Source: Silene conica (lineage: Eukaryota; Streptophyta; Magnoliopsida; Caryophyllales; Caryophyllaceae). From it: DNA of 64,000 nt. Location: the NCBI GenBank assembly GCA_029255685.2, contig CM055317.2:74327460-74391459 (forward strand). The letters run 5' to 3'. Under the pieces are notes generated by a model. That model saw nothing but the letters and a program-made list of their open reading frames with translations. It had not been told where the DNA came from and did not search any database. Within the stretch, counting starts at the first letter, position 1; each line of letters starts with the position of its first letter. Positions 1 through 12,587 of the stretch are shown here, one piece after another. The translations under genes and the position numbers were made by a program.

Positions 1-3000
1 AAATTCCCATCTCCTGTTAATTGCCGAGCTTCCTTTATAATATCTAACCCTCATAAAGAATGGAGCAGCAAATTTCTTTGTTGAAGGATGTAATGCTTAC
101 CATGAACGAATTCCCTAGGGAATCCTTCATAAGTTTCATGGAACAATAAGTTTTCGCAAAGTCAAACTTGTTTTTCCCCAGCAGTCCAGGCCTAGAAGGA
201 AGAATATCATATTAGTACTAGAAAAGAACAAGGATGTATTCAAGCAAAAACTAATTCCACATTCACTTACCATAACATATCTATTTGATGAAAGATATCG
301 AAAGGTCTATGATCACCTAGCAAGAATTTCACCATTAGAACGTTTACTGCAACTGACAGTAACATGAACACAACAAACAAAAAATAATTCTTGCAACCTT
401 GACAATGATGGTGTTCCTGACAGCAGAATTATCCGTTTTGTCTGAGATGCCACATCAAGAACGGCTTTTATCTGTCAAAAAAGAAGATAATATAGTTCAG
501 ATGAAAATTGTGAAACAGTGGACATCAGTAAATCAACATGACAGCAATTCTGCTTTTAGGTCCAACTGTCCAAGGGATGAGGAGCAAGACTAAAGTACAT
601 ATCTTTCTGAACAGTAATCAGGTTTCATGTACTCCAAAGATTAGTCATGCAACTAAAAAGAGCATACCAACTGTAAAATGAGATTGAAACAAAATAAAGA
701 GCTAAAAGTTGTCGATCACCCATTTAGAAGTAACATTCACGTAAATACTCTTATGAAAAGCATGAGAACCTCCCCCGCTCACCCAAACCCAAAATCCAGA
801 AGCACAAATATGAACTGATGAGAACTTTTATTTATTGGTTATGCAATTGTCAAACAAGCTGTCTTTTCAATGGCCAAAAAACTCTTCATTTTATATGTGA
901 AGTGTGTCATTTTAGCCATAAAACTAATAGGCTAACTGCAGGAGCAATTATTAAAAACAAAAGCTAAAATACATCATAACTTCTTTTGGTACCTGTCAAG
1001 GCTTGGTAAACTACAGTCAATATTGTGGCATTAAAGCTTTAGAACAGATGGAGCCAGCATGATTTACCTCTCTTGGCTCTGATTTCTTCTTTGAACATCT
1101 AATATGATGTGATTCATCAATTATCAAGACAGCCCATTTCAACTGCAACATGCTCTCTCGCAAGCGCTGAAGCATTGTATAGGAAATTACCACAATTTTT
1201 GGACACCTTTCCAAATGCACGGGATTGTTCTGACGACCAAACACTGAGGCAAAAATGGGCATAAGTTTGGTACACATAGTGTCAAGTAATATTAATATGG
1301 GCTCTAGGAGTCTATAGTGCAAACAGCTGAGACAGGCGTTTTCTATAGTCAACACTCAAGTGGTTATAAAACATGGAGGTATAATAGCCAAGGAAAATAC
1401 GCCGATACAAAAATCTATGACATCTTATCATCCTTGTTCCTCAGAAGGGTTCAGAGTGCAGACAGCACAAGAAGATAAATGCTTGTTTCTCGACAGCTTT
1501 GTAGTTTTCATTTTGTAAGTAGATCAATTGTCCAAGACTTTTATGTAGCATCTGCTATACATTTATAATATTCTACCAAAAAGAAAACTAGCGAGAAAAT
1601 AAAGTTACAGGTGGCATGAAGGTTACAACAGAAAATATATCTAGTTACAAGGCAATTAGATTGCTTGGTAAAGAACTTGAGTCTCATAAATCAACATTCA
1701 AGTCGATAAGATTTCAATATGAAAGCTATAATATATGAAGAGACAAGTTAGTGGAACTTTTTTTGGCATATGGGAAATGTCCTTAATAACAATCAAAAAC
1801 GAAGCACAACACCAAGGCATTAAGCCCAAACTTTTCAGGTAGAGTCTACCGTAAGTGAGAAAATTTTATACTTCTTACATAGAAATTAAGTCTCCCTAGG
1901 CCCTAACTATCCAATACTGTCTCGGGCCTTCCACTTGGAAAAAATACAAGCAAAAAAAGATAAAAAGACACATGAGATATAGCAGAAAATTACTGGGTAA
2001 TGAACTGGTAGTTAATAATCATCAAGAAACAATACCAAGATGGATATCAGCTGGCAAATAAGATGGAAGCCAGCGCTCTAATTCTTCTGCCCATGTATAG
2101 CGCAATATAGCAGGGCAAACAACTAGTATCGAACCTTCGTCAGAAAAGCAACTGGCTATAGCAATGGCCTGAAACCAAAATGAAAAAAAACAATTCAACA
2201 CACTCAAACTGGCAACAACACAACAGCAGATAACACACTCTAAGCATTTTCTCTTCCATCGGTAGAGCTACTCTACAAATTCTTATTCAGAAACCAGATA
2301 TAACATTAGGAACTCTACCTTAATTCGAGCAAAGAAAAACTACCACTAGAAATTAGCAACTTTCAAATGAAGCATGCCCGGGTAGAATGAAAGTGCGGTG
2401 CTCGAAAAACTACCACTAGAAATTAGATAAAGGCATGGCATTTGGTAACAGCACGGAATCAATAAAGGGCATACCGGTGCACGATGGCATCCCCGCTAGG
2501 CGAGGGTCCGGGGAAGGGCCCCACCACAAGGGTGTAATAGGGGCAAGCCTTCCCTTGCCATTTTGGCACGGTATCAATAACCAATGAAACTAATGTGTAT
2601 AATGATGAAAGCATCAAAGGAGAATATGGTTTTCCCACACACCATCGTTCATTTGAATAGGATATTTAGAGTGTAGGACATGAACAGTGGCACATAGTAG
2701 AATTTATTTATCTCATTATATGTACTATTGTACTAGCAGCTTTTTGCACTGAAAGAAAAGTTGCTAAGAAAATTGAAACTGAATCTGGTATATCTTGAAA
2801 GTGGTGGTGAACCAAATGGCTCAAACATGGAAAAGGAACAGGACACTGAAACTCAAAATCAGAAAAACGACAGTGAACTCAAAAAAAAAAAAAAAAACAT
2901 CACCTGAAGTGTTTTGCCAAGCCCCATCTCATCAGCGATTAGACACCGACCACCCCTTTGCAACCCAAACTTTAGTCCCTCATGCTGAAAGGGTAGAAGT

Positions 3001-4268
3001 GTCGTCAATAACTTTCTTGGCAATTTATGCATTAACTCCTCAACCTTCTCATCAGGTAAATGCTCAGGCCTGCATGGTATCCATCGTCCCATATTGTAAG
3101 AATGAGATAACTTCTCGGCCACATTATAAGTTGTCCAAGGGATTTCTTCCACTTCAATGTCCTTATAGTTCTTTAAGCATCTAACTACTGCTCCGTAATC
3201 TCTAAGCTTATATACAGAGGCATCCCCACCACCATGGAGTTGTGTATAATGCAGCAACGAAACCTATGAAACACATTATATTGCAATAAGTGCATACTAT
3301 AGGGCGGTTTTAAGCTTAAATACAGAAACAAATTCAACTCAAATTAACAACCTTCACACTACATCCTCATCATCATCATCCTCCTCCTCATACTCAAATT
3401 GCTATCGCATAAAAAACATAGAGAATGGCAAAACAAGAGAAATATTTCTCTTTTACCTATATTTTATACTCCTATCTTAAATCACAATAAAAATTACTCG
3501 AACCTCATGGCACCCACAGAATTGTATCAAGTCTTTGAAGTTTTCAAACATCATGGAACTTAAATGGACTCCCTTCATTCCAATCATTTGTTTGCCTTCT
3601 CTATTCTTAACGAGAGTATTTCAATCAAAGGTAAACAAATGATTGAGACGGATACCCTAGTTAATTCAACAATCACTAAATCAAAATAATTTTTCCCACT
3701 TAACAATTACACATTCCCACCACCCCCTTCCTCAATTATTTTTTACTTTCTACGGAGTAATTCTTTGTGAGCGGTAATTTAATCAAAGCTAAACAAATGA
3801 TTGGGACGGAGGGAGTTACAAAACTTGATTACGGAATCTCAAACCAAATCGAAATTTCAAGATACACAAATCACTTACATTAGAAAGACAATCATTTAGT
3901 ACACTAAAGCAACGATCTTGACCCGGAAACGAAACCCCGTGAATAGAGTAAGGAGTAATGGAGAAGGAATCAGGAGAGCAAATTTCGAGGCGAACCCGGA
4001 ATTTAGAAGGTAAAGGGGCATCTTGTTTGGGAATCAATTTTGAATTAGAAGTGGAAGTGGAATTGGAATTATCGATGATTTTTCTGCACTTGACTTGCCT
4101 CCAATATGGATTTGAATCAGGGTTTTGAAAATGTGGTTGTTGTTGTTGTTGTTGTTGAGATGATAAGAAGGCTTTGCGCTTGGCTAAGGCACGAGCACGA
4201 TTGGCTTCAATGATAAGCTTTTGTTGTTCAGTGAGTTCTGGAGATGGTGGTGAAGGTTCTTCCGCCAT
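1..4268 (-). CDS. SNF2-family annealing helicase, ZRANB3/SMARCAL1-like (5' part, runs off left edge)
   Basis: Proposed exons, minus strand: 4268-3879, 3263-2904, 2168-2036, 1243-1068, 471-398, 306-271, 191-101 and probably 32-1; frame is kept across every GT-AG junction. The encoded ~430 residues start at ATG 4268 (upstream in-frame codons are not ATG). The N-terminus has a TEQQKLIIEANRARALAKRK helix like the RPA-binding/N-terminal motif of SMARCAL1 and ZRANB3, then a polyQ run (7 Q). A HARP-like region spans exons 1-2, followed by SNF2 motifs: Walker A DEMGLGKT at the end of exon 2, DESH box in exon 4, LLSGTPSLS (motif III) in exon 5, then PGLLGKNKFDFAKTYC in exon 7. Known family role: ATP-driven reannealing of RPA-coated DNA and fork remodelling in the nucleus. 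The N-terminus resembles Arabidopsis At5g07810 (ZRANB3-like with C-terminal HNH) more than CHR18, from memory. The helicase C domain and any HNH lie outside the window. Exon 8 is the least certain. Confidence 0.85.
2463..2573 (+). repeat. SINE-like fragment in helicase intron
   Basis: The segment reads CGGTGCACGATGGCATCCCC...GAGGGTCCGGGG...AAGGGTGTAATAGGGGCAAGCC...TTGCCATTTTGGCA. The same string in diverged form, inverted, occurs at 21525-21672. The pattern 'cggtgc...gagggtccggggaagg...caagcc' resembles the body of Au-type plant SINEs (from memory). It lies in the intron between the second and third exons of the helicase gene (2169-2903). Confidence 0.5.
3568..3656. mobile_element. Stowaway-type MITE, short
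   Basis: Begins ACTCCCTTCATTCCAATCATTTGTTTGCC and ends GGTAAACAAATGATTGAGACGGATACCC, an imperfect inverted repeat of about 28 bp around a ~30-bp centre. The tips are typical Stowaway/Tc1-mariner MITE ends. It lies in intron 1 of the helicase gene. Confidence 0.6.
3752..3816. mobile_element. Decayed Stowaway-type MITE
   Basis: The right end AAACAAATGATTGGGACGGAGGGAGT followed by TA is clear. The left end (ACGGAGTAATTC) is decayed, so this is a half-preserved copy of the same family as 3568-3656, also in helicase intron 1. Confidence 0.45.
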
Positions 4269-4321
4269 GGAAATGGAAATGGAGTTTCCAAGGGTTTTAA
4301 GCGGGGAATGGAGTTCTATTT

Positions 4322-4351
4322 CAAGTTTCAAGTTTCAAGTTTCAAGTTTCA
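4322..4351 (+). repeat. Heptamer microsatellite in helicase 5' leader
   Basis: Four uninterrupted copies of CAAGTTT lie about 55 bp upstream of the helicase start codon at 4268. They are in frame with no ATG, so they are untranslated. Confidence 0.8.
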
Positions 4352-4882
4352 ATTGATGGTTTCGTAATTGTTGGTTTAAGCCTTAACTCCTTAGTCCTTA
4401 CTCCTTAAGGCCATAGTAATATACGGAAGGAGATTCGAACTCGATACCTCCGTGACCTCTTCGATTTTCGTAATTTTGAGTCCGTTCGTCTCGGCCAATA
4501 CCGTCATTTGTTTATCTTTTGATTCTTTTCTGGCACAAAGACCAAGGAGAGGGGATTATTTGCGGTGATTGTTAGTAGATGACAGATTGAAAAGTGGACC
4601 ATAATTAGTAGTGGATTCAAAAAAAAAAAGTTTTTTTGATCCAATGAAAAATGTAATACCTATTTCTAAATAAATATAAATTTATGCTAATGTAATACAT
4701 ATTTCTATATAAATAAAAATTATGTTATTTTCACCTAAGAATTGGACTTCAATACAGAGTATTAGCGATAACGTATGTGGGACATACAAATGATGAAATG
4801 ATACAATAACAAAAACTAGGTTTGTCATTAGGTAAAATGAAAAATATTCAATCGACTATAGCGGGTTGAAAAATGACATTTA

Positions 4883-5196
4883 GGGGTCGTTTGGTTGCCA
4901 CTGAAATAACATGGTCATTGCAAAAATCTTATGATTTAAAAAAAAAATGGGTTGTTTGGTTGACATAAATTTTGGAAAATATAGAAATTGGAACTTCCCA
5001 TGAATTTCCAATGCATACATGATGTAGGAATTTACTTACTTACTCCCCTTGGTCATTGGAAGTTTCTGTGAAATTTAATTTCTACGTGGTCAATCAAACA
5101 CTTTTCTCAAATTCACCCGAATTGGACGTGGAACTTATTCCAATTAATTGTAAAGTTCCTACGGAAATTAACTTTCCTAATCAACCAAACGACTCC
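4883..5196. mobile_element. Tourist/PIF-Harbinger-like MITE
   Basis: Terminal inverted repeats GGGGTCGTTTGGTTG (left) and the reverse complement of GGAGTCGTTTGGTTG (right) are flanked on both sides by TTA (4880-4882 and 5197-5199). TTA or TAA target duplication is the PIF/Harbinger signature. 314 bp, no ORF. Confidence 0.75.
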
Positions 5197-6367
5197 TTAT
5201 AATTGTTTACTTAAGATCGGACTCAATTTAGTCTATTTTAGTTTGCTTTTACAAGTTCACTTTCAAGATTAGATTTCTCACATATGTATTGTTAATATTT
5301 GTTGGGGATCTAAAGATGGCTATACGTTAATGATAACTCGCTAAAGATTATCTTGTTTTTTATCATTAAATCAAAATCACTTAACAGCCTTGATATATTT
5401 TTCGTCCTATTTTTGCATATGGGGTGGTTACTATAAAAACCTTTGTTGACAACCTTTCCCTCTCATGGATAAACCCTCCTCAATATGTGTTAGCAGGGAA
5501 AGGTGAGATTTTTCGGGATCACTTGTAACTTAATTTTAAAAAAATTCCATTTCTATGGGGTGTACACATTTATAAGAGCCGAATTGAGTCCTAATTTCTT
5601 GTATCATGTATCATGATCGCTCGTAGTGGTCAATTTAATCGTCTCTTTTTTCACATGGCAAATACTGCTTGCAAAAGTCTGGTCAATAATAATCACCTTT
5701 TCATTGATACAATTCTTTCTCTTATTCTCCATCGTAAAATCTTTATTAGTCGTGAAAGTTGTGTGGTTGGCTAATTAGTGGTCTTATAACATTGACATTG
5801 TGTATCTCGTTACACAACAAACGAAACTTTGAGACATTTTTCAAGAGGATGCTACAAAAAGGTTTTTTTTTTTTGCTTATTTTTTCATTGGTTTTTTAAA
5901 CTTATGGGCACTAGGCACATGATAACAAAAATCCAAAACGGAAAGAAATAAATGATGCTTTTTATGTGAAATTGCATTTTTTTATCACTTTTAGTTTTCT
6001 TTACGGTTCTTTTCTATTTTGATTTCTTATCCTATGCCTTGTGGATATTGGTTAGAAAAACCTTTTTTTCATTTATAGAGTTAGTCCTTGGTTTTTTACC
6101 TCCAAAAAAACACACACAATTAAATCGATTATAAAAAATATATCTTGTCTTCTTATACGAAAACTGAAACCTAAAGTTTAACCGAAATTGAAGTTTGTGC
6201 TAATCATAACATTGGCATTTGGGCAATGTCTTCGCGCAAGAAATTTTTAAATATTCACATTTCTAAGGTATAACACGATACTCAATGTACAATCATGATA
6301 GCAAGAGTTGAGCTAGCTCAATTCACAATCAATCGACTTAAAATCTTGAATACTCTGTATAAATTTA

Positions 6368-6563
6368 CACAAATTCTTATTTGCAACGGCACTATCCGTC
6401 GCAAGCTTGTGACGGATATCGTTTACTCTCACAAAATACCCACTTTTTCTCTCTCTGCAACACTATTCATGTGGTCCCCTTTCTCCACTAACTCATTTTC
6501 TATCCATTTTACCTCACAAAATATCCGTCACAAATAGCGACCCGTCGCAAGCAAGACTTACTA
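6368..6563 (+). mobile_element. Mutator-like MITE, copy A (196 bp)
   Basis: Flanked by a perfect 9-bp direct repeat ATAAATTTA (6359-6367 and 6564-6572). The ends form an imperfect ~22-bp inverted repeat: CACAAATTCTTATTTGCAAC at the left, and at the right the reverse complement of TAGTAAGTCTTGCTTGCGAC. The interior repeats GACGGATA / TATCCGTC motifs. Length and ends match the copy at 21294-21489; a related inverted copy is at 59418-59603. 9-bp TSDs point to the Mutator superfamily. Confidence 0.85.
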
Positions 6564-7640
6564 ATAAATTTATACACATTGAATAATATCCCTTTCAAAT
6601 TGTAATGATAGCACATTATATAACCACACAAAATTATCCATTTTATTTAGTATAAACAGGTGAAACAAATACAGTTATACAACACAAAATTTTCTAGAAG
6701 TGTTTAGTAAAGTTTATCTTTACTATCATTATATAACGTAATTTATTTTCGCAGTACGTTTTTTACTCAATACCGTACTTTTTACACCAAATTTTTCATT
6801 TGTTGCCCTTTTCTAGAAAAACATTAAAACTAATTCTCTCTTGCTTCTCTCTAATATTGAAACATACCATCTTCCACCCCATTAAAAATCTACAACTATG
6901 AACGATTATTCAAGTGAAGAACAGGTAATTAATTCATTAATCTTATATTACTTATTACTTTGATTGTTTTTTTAATAATATAATTTCTTTTTTAATTAGG
7001 GTTTGTTTATCAACTTGAAAAAAAAAATCATCGTTAATTATTTAAAAACGAATTGACATATTTAATACTACGTAGTATTTCAATTAATTTAGAAACCAAA
7101 TCAACATATGTCACATATTACCTGTATTTAACCAACAAGTCAAATAAATAGACATCAAAATCAAGAGGGGGTAGACTAATGAGTGTGAAAGGACCAAGTC
7201 AGTAAAGGCCGTGCAGCAGCCTCCTACCCTAATTAAGAGGAGAGCAAGTCACCAAGGTCCAACAGGGGACACAAGAACATTTCATGGTCCATACAGCCAT
7301 AAAATTTGATGTTGATAACCTTGGGTCCCTTGCCAATTATCAATTATTTATACAACTAATTTCTTAAATTTTATTTTTCAAAATTTCCAAACTTTTTAAC
7401 GTGGTAAGAAATGCAAAGATGACGGATTATATTGCGGAAATTAAAAATTAAATTTGGATGGTGCGTTGTTATCTGTGAAACAATATCGTAACCACTTTGA
7501 TTATGACATTTTTGAAAGCTATTACGACCACATATAGGGTGATATTTTATGCTAATAATGTAGTCACTTTTTTCATGAAGAAAACTAAAAAACGACATCT
7601 AATACCATGACCACATATAGTGACATGACAGATCTAATTA

Positions 7641-7899
7641 AGGATTGTTTGGTTGTTCTTCTAAATCATGAGAAGTAAAACTTTTCACGAATTGCTTAAA
7701 TATGATGCTGTTTGGTTGACCATTTCATGGGAATTAGAACTTCTCAAAGAACTTTAATTTCTCGATAATGGAAGAAGTTGTTTACTTAGCCTCCTTGGTA
7801 AGTGCAACTTCCCACGTGACAACCAAATAACATTTTTGCAATTCACATGAACCTAACTTCCTAGGAACTTCATCTTTCTATGATAAACCAAACAACCTC
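7641..7899. mobile_element. Tourist/PIF-Harbinger-like MITE, second family member
   Basis: Ends AGGATTGTTTGGTTG and AACCAAACAACCTCT form an inverted repeat flanked by TTA (7638-7640 and 7900-7902). The TIR core TTGTTTGGTT resembles 4883-5196. It lies ~340 bp upstream of the PIF7-like start codon. Confidence 0.65.
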
Positions 7900-8240
7900 T
7901 TATATGTAAACTATTGACTTCACGCGTTAATTTTTAACACACAATCACCGAGTCGAGGGGGCTGAATAACAGAGACCAGACCTTCTCCCGCCATAACTAA
8001 AATCCTTCACTGTCCACATATGTAATATATGAGGAAGCAAAACGACCCCTCAAATCTTGCATAGAGAGATATGTGCAACCCCTTATTTAATACTCCTCCT
8101 CATTGGCTTACCACATATTGAGTACTAAAACCAACCTAAAACAAACTAAAATTAGTAACATACCAAAAAGACAAATAAAGTTCCAGCTATCATACACACA
8201 AAAAAAAAAAGAAAAATAAAGCAAAGGAGGAGAAGAAATA

Positions 8241-11218
8241 ATGAGTCAGAGTCATTGTATTGTAACAAGTGGGAATCTAAGGAAGCAAAGACATGATCAT
8301 CTTATTATAAACCAACATGTTGATGATGAGACTAACAGATCTTCTCACGTGGACTTCTTACACTCTCAGCATTCTCATTCTTTGTTGCAGGAACCTCAAC
8401 CTAGAAGCTTTTCTCATACTCTTCCAATGTATGCTTTTTTCTTTTTTACTTGTTCCGACTTCCGGCCCCTCCTTACCCTGCAATTTGCGGGAGTTATTGA
8501 GGTACTGGGGTAATGTTGCGTACATTTGAACCTCTGATACCCTAGTGAAGGGTGTTGTGTAAGAGGAAGGACATTGATGGGTTGGTATGGTCTTGTTTAG
8601 GAATACATGGTCTTCTAGTAAAATCATTTTTTCATAACTATAAATATTTTTTTGAATGGTTTACTACAGTCTGTGTGTGCAGTGCACTGTTCTGACTGCG
8701 ATTTTCATCGTGGGTAAGATTGCGTACATCTGAACCTCGCCGTAAGCGAGAAGGTTGGAAGTGAGTCTTGTAGTACATACATTTTTTTGTAACTATAAAT
8801 AGATTTGAATGGTTTACTACAGTCTGTTTGTGCAGTGCACAGTTCTGAATGTAATTTTCATCATGGGTAAGATTGCGAACATCTGAACCTCGCTCGCCAT
8901 AGGCGAGAAGGTTGGAACTTGGAAGTGAGTCTTGTCTTCCTAGTATGGCAAAAGGGTTGTGTGTGGCTTTCTGATGAGTTTCAAAGGAGGGAAATCTTAT
9001 GGAGTTTCGAATCAGTTCGGTTTTGGATCACTGTCAGTCTGTCAATGATAATTGTCTGAGTTGGTATGCATTAAATTTGCAGGTCCAATTTTGAGGTAAC
9101 AGAGCTCACATGGGAAAATGGACAGCTGGCGATGCATGAACTAGGAGCGATTTTTCCTTCTCCAATCACGGCCACGTCCTCTCCGTCAAAACCCATATGG
9201 GAAGGTGACGGTGGTGGTGGGGTTGGTGACACGCTAGAGTCCATAGTTCATCAAGCAGCCTGTTGCAGACCTGAAATACAGCAGGCAGATCAGAACATAG
9301 AGCATGTTGGATCAGTTGTGGCATCGTGTGGCGGTAAATGGGTTGAAAAACCCGGACAATTACAGAAATCCGGTCCATATCCTCCCCCAGGATCGGTGAA
9401 GAAGCGGACACGCTCAGAGGTTGAGCATGGTGGTTTGCCAAACGACCATGAAAGTGCGTGTGCTAGCGCAAACGCTGCATTTTCTATGGAAAATAACGAC
9501 ACAACTATGATGACATGGTCTTTGGAGTCACCTAGGAGTAGCATAAGGACTAAGACAACCTATGACGACGATTCTGCTGGCCAAGATGGATCGGTACATC
9601 AATCTTCTTTCACTTATAATTCTTTTTTCTGCCTGCATAACTTTTGACTGTAAGAGCTAATGATAAATATAGAAAGTATCATTAAATTACAGATTTCTGA
9701 ACCCTGTAATGCTTGAAACTATAATTATGCATCGGTTACTAGACTATCCGGCATAGGCAGGAGCACAGATGACGCATTTATCGCCAGCTTTGTCTTGTGG
9801 GTAATACGTAATTCGTTTGTGACTCAGGAGAACCAAGAGGAAGAGCGAGAGGCTAAAGGAGAAACAGGTAGGTCCTATACAACGAGAAAAGGGCGGGCAG
9901 CTGCTGTTCATAATCAGTCTGAAAGGGTAACATTCATTAAAATTCCTGACTAATTAGCTACCTTTCTCGAAGGAAACCACTTTCAATTCGATGTAGGAAA
10001 ACTCACAATAGAACATTCGATGCTAAATGCAAGAAATATTATGTGACACAGAAGTGAATTCAGCATTTCTGACTAACAATTCCATGTACAGAGGCGGAGA
10101 GACAGGATTAACCAAAAGATGAAAGCTCTGCAAAAGCTAGTTCCAAATGCAAGCAAGGTGAAAGCAATGACAAAATTTCTTTATATCAACTTTACTTCAC
10201 CATGAAAAATTCTCTTGTAAGTCGATTTTACACCAAGATATTGTAAAACCGAAAGTTATTTACCCAAGAATCCCTATAAATAAAAGAGTAGTTGGGGGTA
10301 AACAACATAGTTTTACAGTAATCCTTATGTAAAGCCGCCTTGCATAAATACTCGTGTTTCAATATACTCAATTTTTAATAGGAGGTTCAAACTTGCAACA
10401 GACAGATAAAGCATCAATGTTGGATGAGGTGATAGAGTACCTAAAACAGCTTCAAGGACAATTGCAGATGATGAGCCATGCAGGTTTTATGCCCCAGGTT
10501 ATGATGCCTCTAGGGATGCAGCAACATTTACATCAGATGTCTCTCTTTGCTAGAATGGGTATGGGAATGAGTGCTAGCCTTGGTATGGGGATTGGAATGC
10601 TCGAGTCACCAGCATCGCAGCCAATCCCGTCAATGACGCTACATCCCAATTCTGCCTCGACAATTGTGCCACCAGGCTTTGTTGTCCCACAAACGATTGC
10701 TGCCAACCAAAAAATAGTTTCCGGTCCTGGAACTAGCAGTTCAACTCATCTGCAGGATTCCTACAATACCCTTCTGGCACAGGTATTCCAATGATCTTAA
10801 AGTTCAAACTAGTACTCCTTCCATTCAGAAACAATTAAAAAAACGGAAAGAGAAAATTAGTTCAGAGAGGAAATGATAAGCCTTTATGAATCAACCCGAT
10901 ACAGTAAAATGACAGTTTTCTGAATCAAAAGGAGCAATATGAAACTTCTGACCCAATCTGATATGATCCATAGTCGACTCAAATGACTCATTTTCCAAGT
11001 CTACTTCCGTAATTGCTAGCTGCTCATAATTCTTTTTTATCAACACTCACTAATATCTTCCACTATGAATTTCTTTGCAGTCAATGAATTTAGAGCTGTG
11101 CAATAAGATAGCAGCATTACAGAGGCAGCAGCAAACACAAACACAAGCACAACCAACCAACAATCGATTACAACAGCCAAATAATCATGCTCAACGAAGT
11201 TCAGATTGTAATTTATGA
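8241..11218 (+). CDS. PIF7: PIF7-like phytochrome-interacting bHLH transcription factor
   Basis: Proposed exons 8241-8428, 9083-9593, 9828-9926, 10092-10157, 10402-10782, 11081-11218 give 460 residues with GT-AG junctions in frame. Residues 70-78 are ELTWENGQL, the active-phyB-binding (APB) motif. The bHLH spans about 253-305 and keeps the H261/E265/R269 triad that contacts G-box DNA (NQSERRRRDRIN), followed by TDKASMLDEVIEYLKQLQ. The MARMGMG-type Met/Gly-rich stretch after the bHLH, the N-terminal NRSSHV and the SMNLELCNK C-terminus are typical of PIF7 orthologues (from memory). Family role: nuclear repressor/activator of growth genes in shade and warmth, inhibited by phyB. No APA motif is apparent. 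The 127-codon exon 10402-10782 joins the second helix to the downstream region without the intron usually found there. PIF7 versus another PIF is inferred. Confidence 0.9.
8628..8934 (+). repeat. Tandem duplication in PIF7-like intron 1
   Basis: Two ~150-bp units, 8628-8772 and 8782-8934, share ATGGTTTACTACAGTCTGT, TGCAGTGCAC, TGGGTAAGATTGCG, ACATCTGAACCTCGC and GAAGTGAGTCTTG with small indels. Both lie inside the first intron. Neither adds an ORF. Confidence 0.8.
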
Positions 11219-11731
11219 TATAAAGCCTTCCTTGTTACCTTAAGCCTTAATGCAGTTTTGGTAAAATGTATATCCTTTAGGACATAGATAGCATTTATCA
11301 GCTTATCTCTACAATATGCGAGGTACTCTATTTGAACGATGAATATAATAACAAAACTGGAAAAAATATTTGAAACAGATACTCGGCAAATTATCAGTTG
11401 TCCTCAAATACAAGCTCTTTTCAGTAAATTACATTCTTCAGTTCGGTAGAATTCAGTTCAGTTTAGTTACGCTGTATTTACAATTAGTTTAGTCCCATAC
11501 AGTTTCGGTACATTCCAAACCTTCCCTGTCACCGATACACTGCACAACTGCTACTGCAATAATGCAAGTTGCAACCAGACAGTTTACCTGATATATTGAC
11601 AAATTAGATCAAGTAGCCTGAACAGTCATATAATGTGGAAAAACATGTACAGAATAAAGACAAAGTGAGAAAGTTACAGCTCTTGAAATAGTTTCAGATT
11701 TCACTCCAGAGAATCAAGCATTTTTTTCAGA

Positions 11732-12305
11732 AAATCTTCCACAAAACAGGTTTACATCATTACTTCTGTAAACTAGAGCCTAAATTTTGACTCGGCCTAA
11801 ATAGCCCGAACACAAAAGACCGAGTCCCATTTGACCCAGAGGGTTATTTTGAACCGACAAACCAGAACACGACAAGACTCAACAAAAAGAAGACGCGAGT
11901 CACCCGATTGCCACCCATTGTCTGAAGCTATTATAGTTAAACTCATTAAAATATTAGAAAGTCTATCCAAATTTTAGAAAGTTCTCAAGAAAAGCATGAA
12001 AACTTTGTTACTTTCAGTTAGTGGGTATAAAGGCTGGAAAAACATAAAATTTGAGAAAATCTTCAACAAAACAGGTTTACATCAATACTTTTGTAAACTA
12101 GAGCCTAAAATTTTTCTCGGCCTAAATAGCTCGAACACGAAAAAGACCGAGTCTCATTTACCCCAGACAAAACTAAGACACGAGTCACCCGATTGCCACC
12201 TATTGTGTGAAGCTATTATAACTACATTCATTCAAGTATTAGAAGTTGTCATGAAAAGCATAATTTTTATTTTACTTTCTGTTAGTGGGTATATGGCTGG
12301 AAAAA
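11732..12305 (+). repeat. Decayed tandem duplication (~300-bp unit)
   Basis: Segments around 11732-12035 and 12056-12305 align almost end to end. Shared strings include ACAAAACAGGTTTACATCA, GTAAACTAGAGCCTAAA, CTCGGCCTAAATAGC, GAGTCACCCGATTGCCACC, GAAGCTATTATA and GTTAGTGGGTATA. Several indels separate them. It lies beyond the PIF7-like 3' end; origin unknown. Confidence 0.75.
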
Positions 12306-12587
12306 CTTAAAGTTAGGTCATTTCTCAAATTCAAGGACAAACTTTACAAGTACAGAAAGAGAGGTGGTTGGAGCATCACATCCAGTAGCAAGTTGGTGGA
12401 CCAAAAACATTAAAGCAATATATAAGGGAGGATAAGAGAATCCATTTCAAAGGCACATAAAACTCAAGCTTAGCCAAACAGTTGTACACCACAATTTTGA
12501 TATGCTCATCATATAAGTGGGGACATAATCATTGTATCTTGAAATACAGTATTAATTAGATTTCATGTACTACTACTTACTCGGTTA

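Larger units (their letters stand above)
4356..8100. other. Gene-less divergent intergenic region
   Basis: No convincing coding sequence. This AT-rich stretch separates the divergent helicase and PIF7-like genes. It contains the MITEs listed separately (4883-5196, 6368-6563, 7641-7899). A tRNA B-box-like GAGTTCGAATC is seen in reverse around 4425-4445, probably a SINE relic. Promoters of both genes must lie at its ends, but I could not pin specific elements. Confidence 0.6.

Noticed and set aside
2795-3184. 129-codon plus-strand ORF
   Set aside because: It overlaps the helicase exon 2904-3263 antisense and contains a poly(K) from the A run; the minus-strand exon carries DEMGLGKT and is clearly the real gene.
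9166-9544. Minus-strand ORFs in the PIF7-like exon 2
   Set aside because: Shadows of the PIF7-like coding exon.
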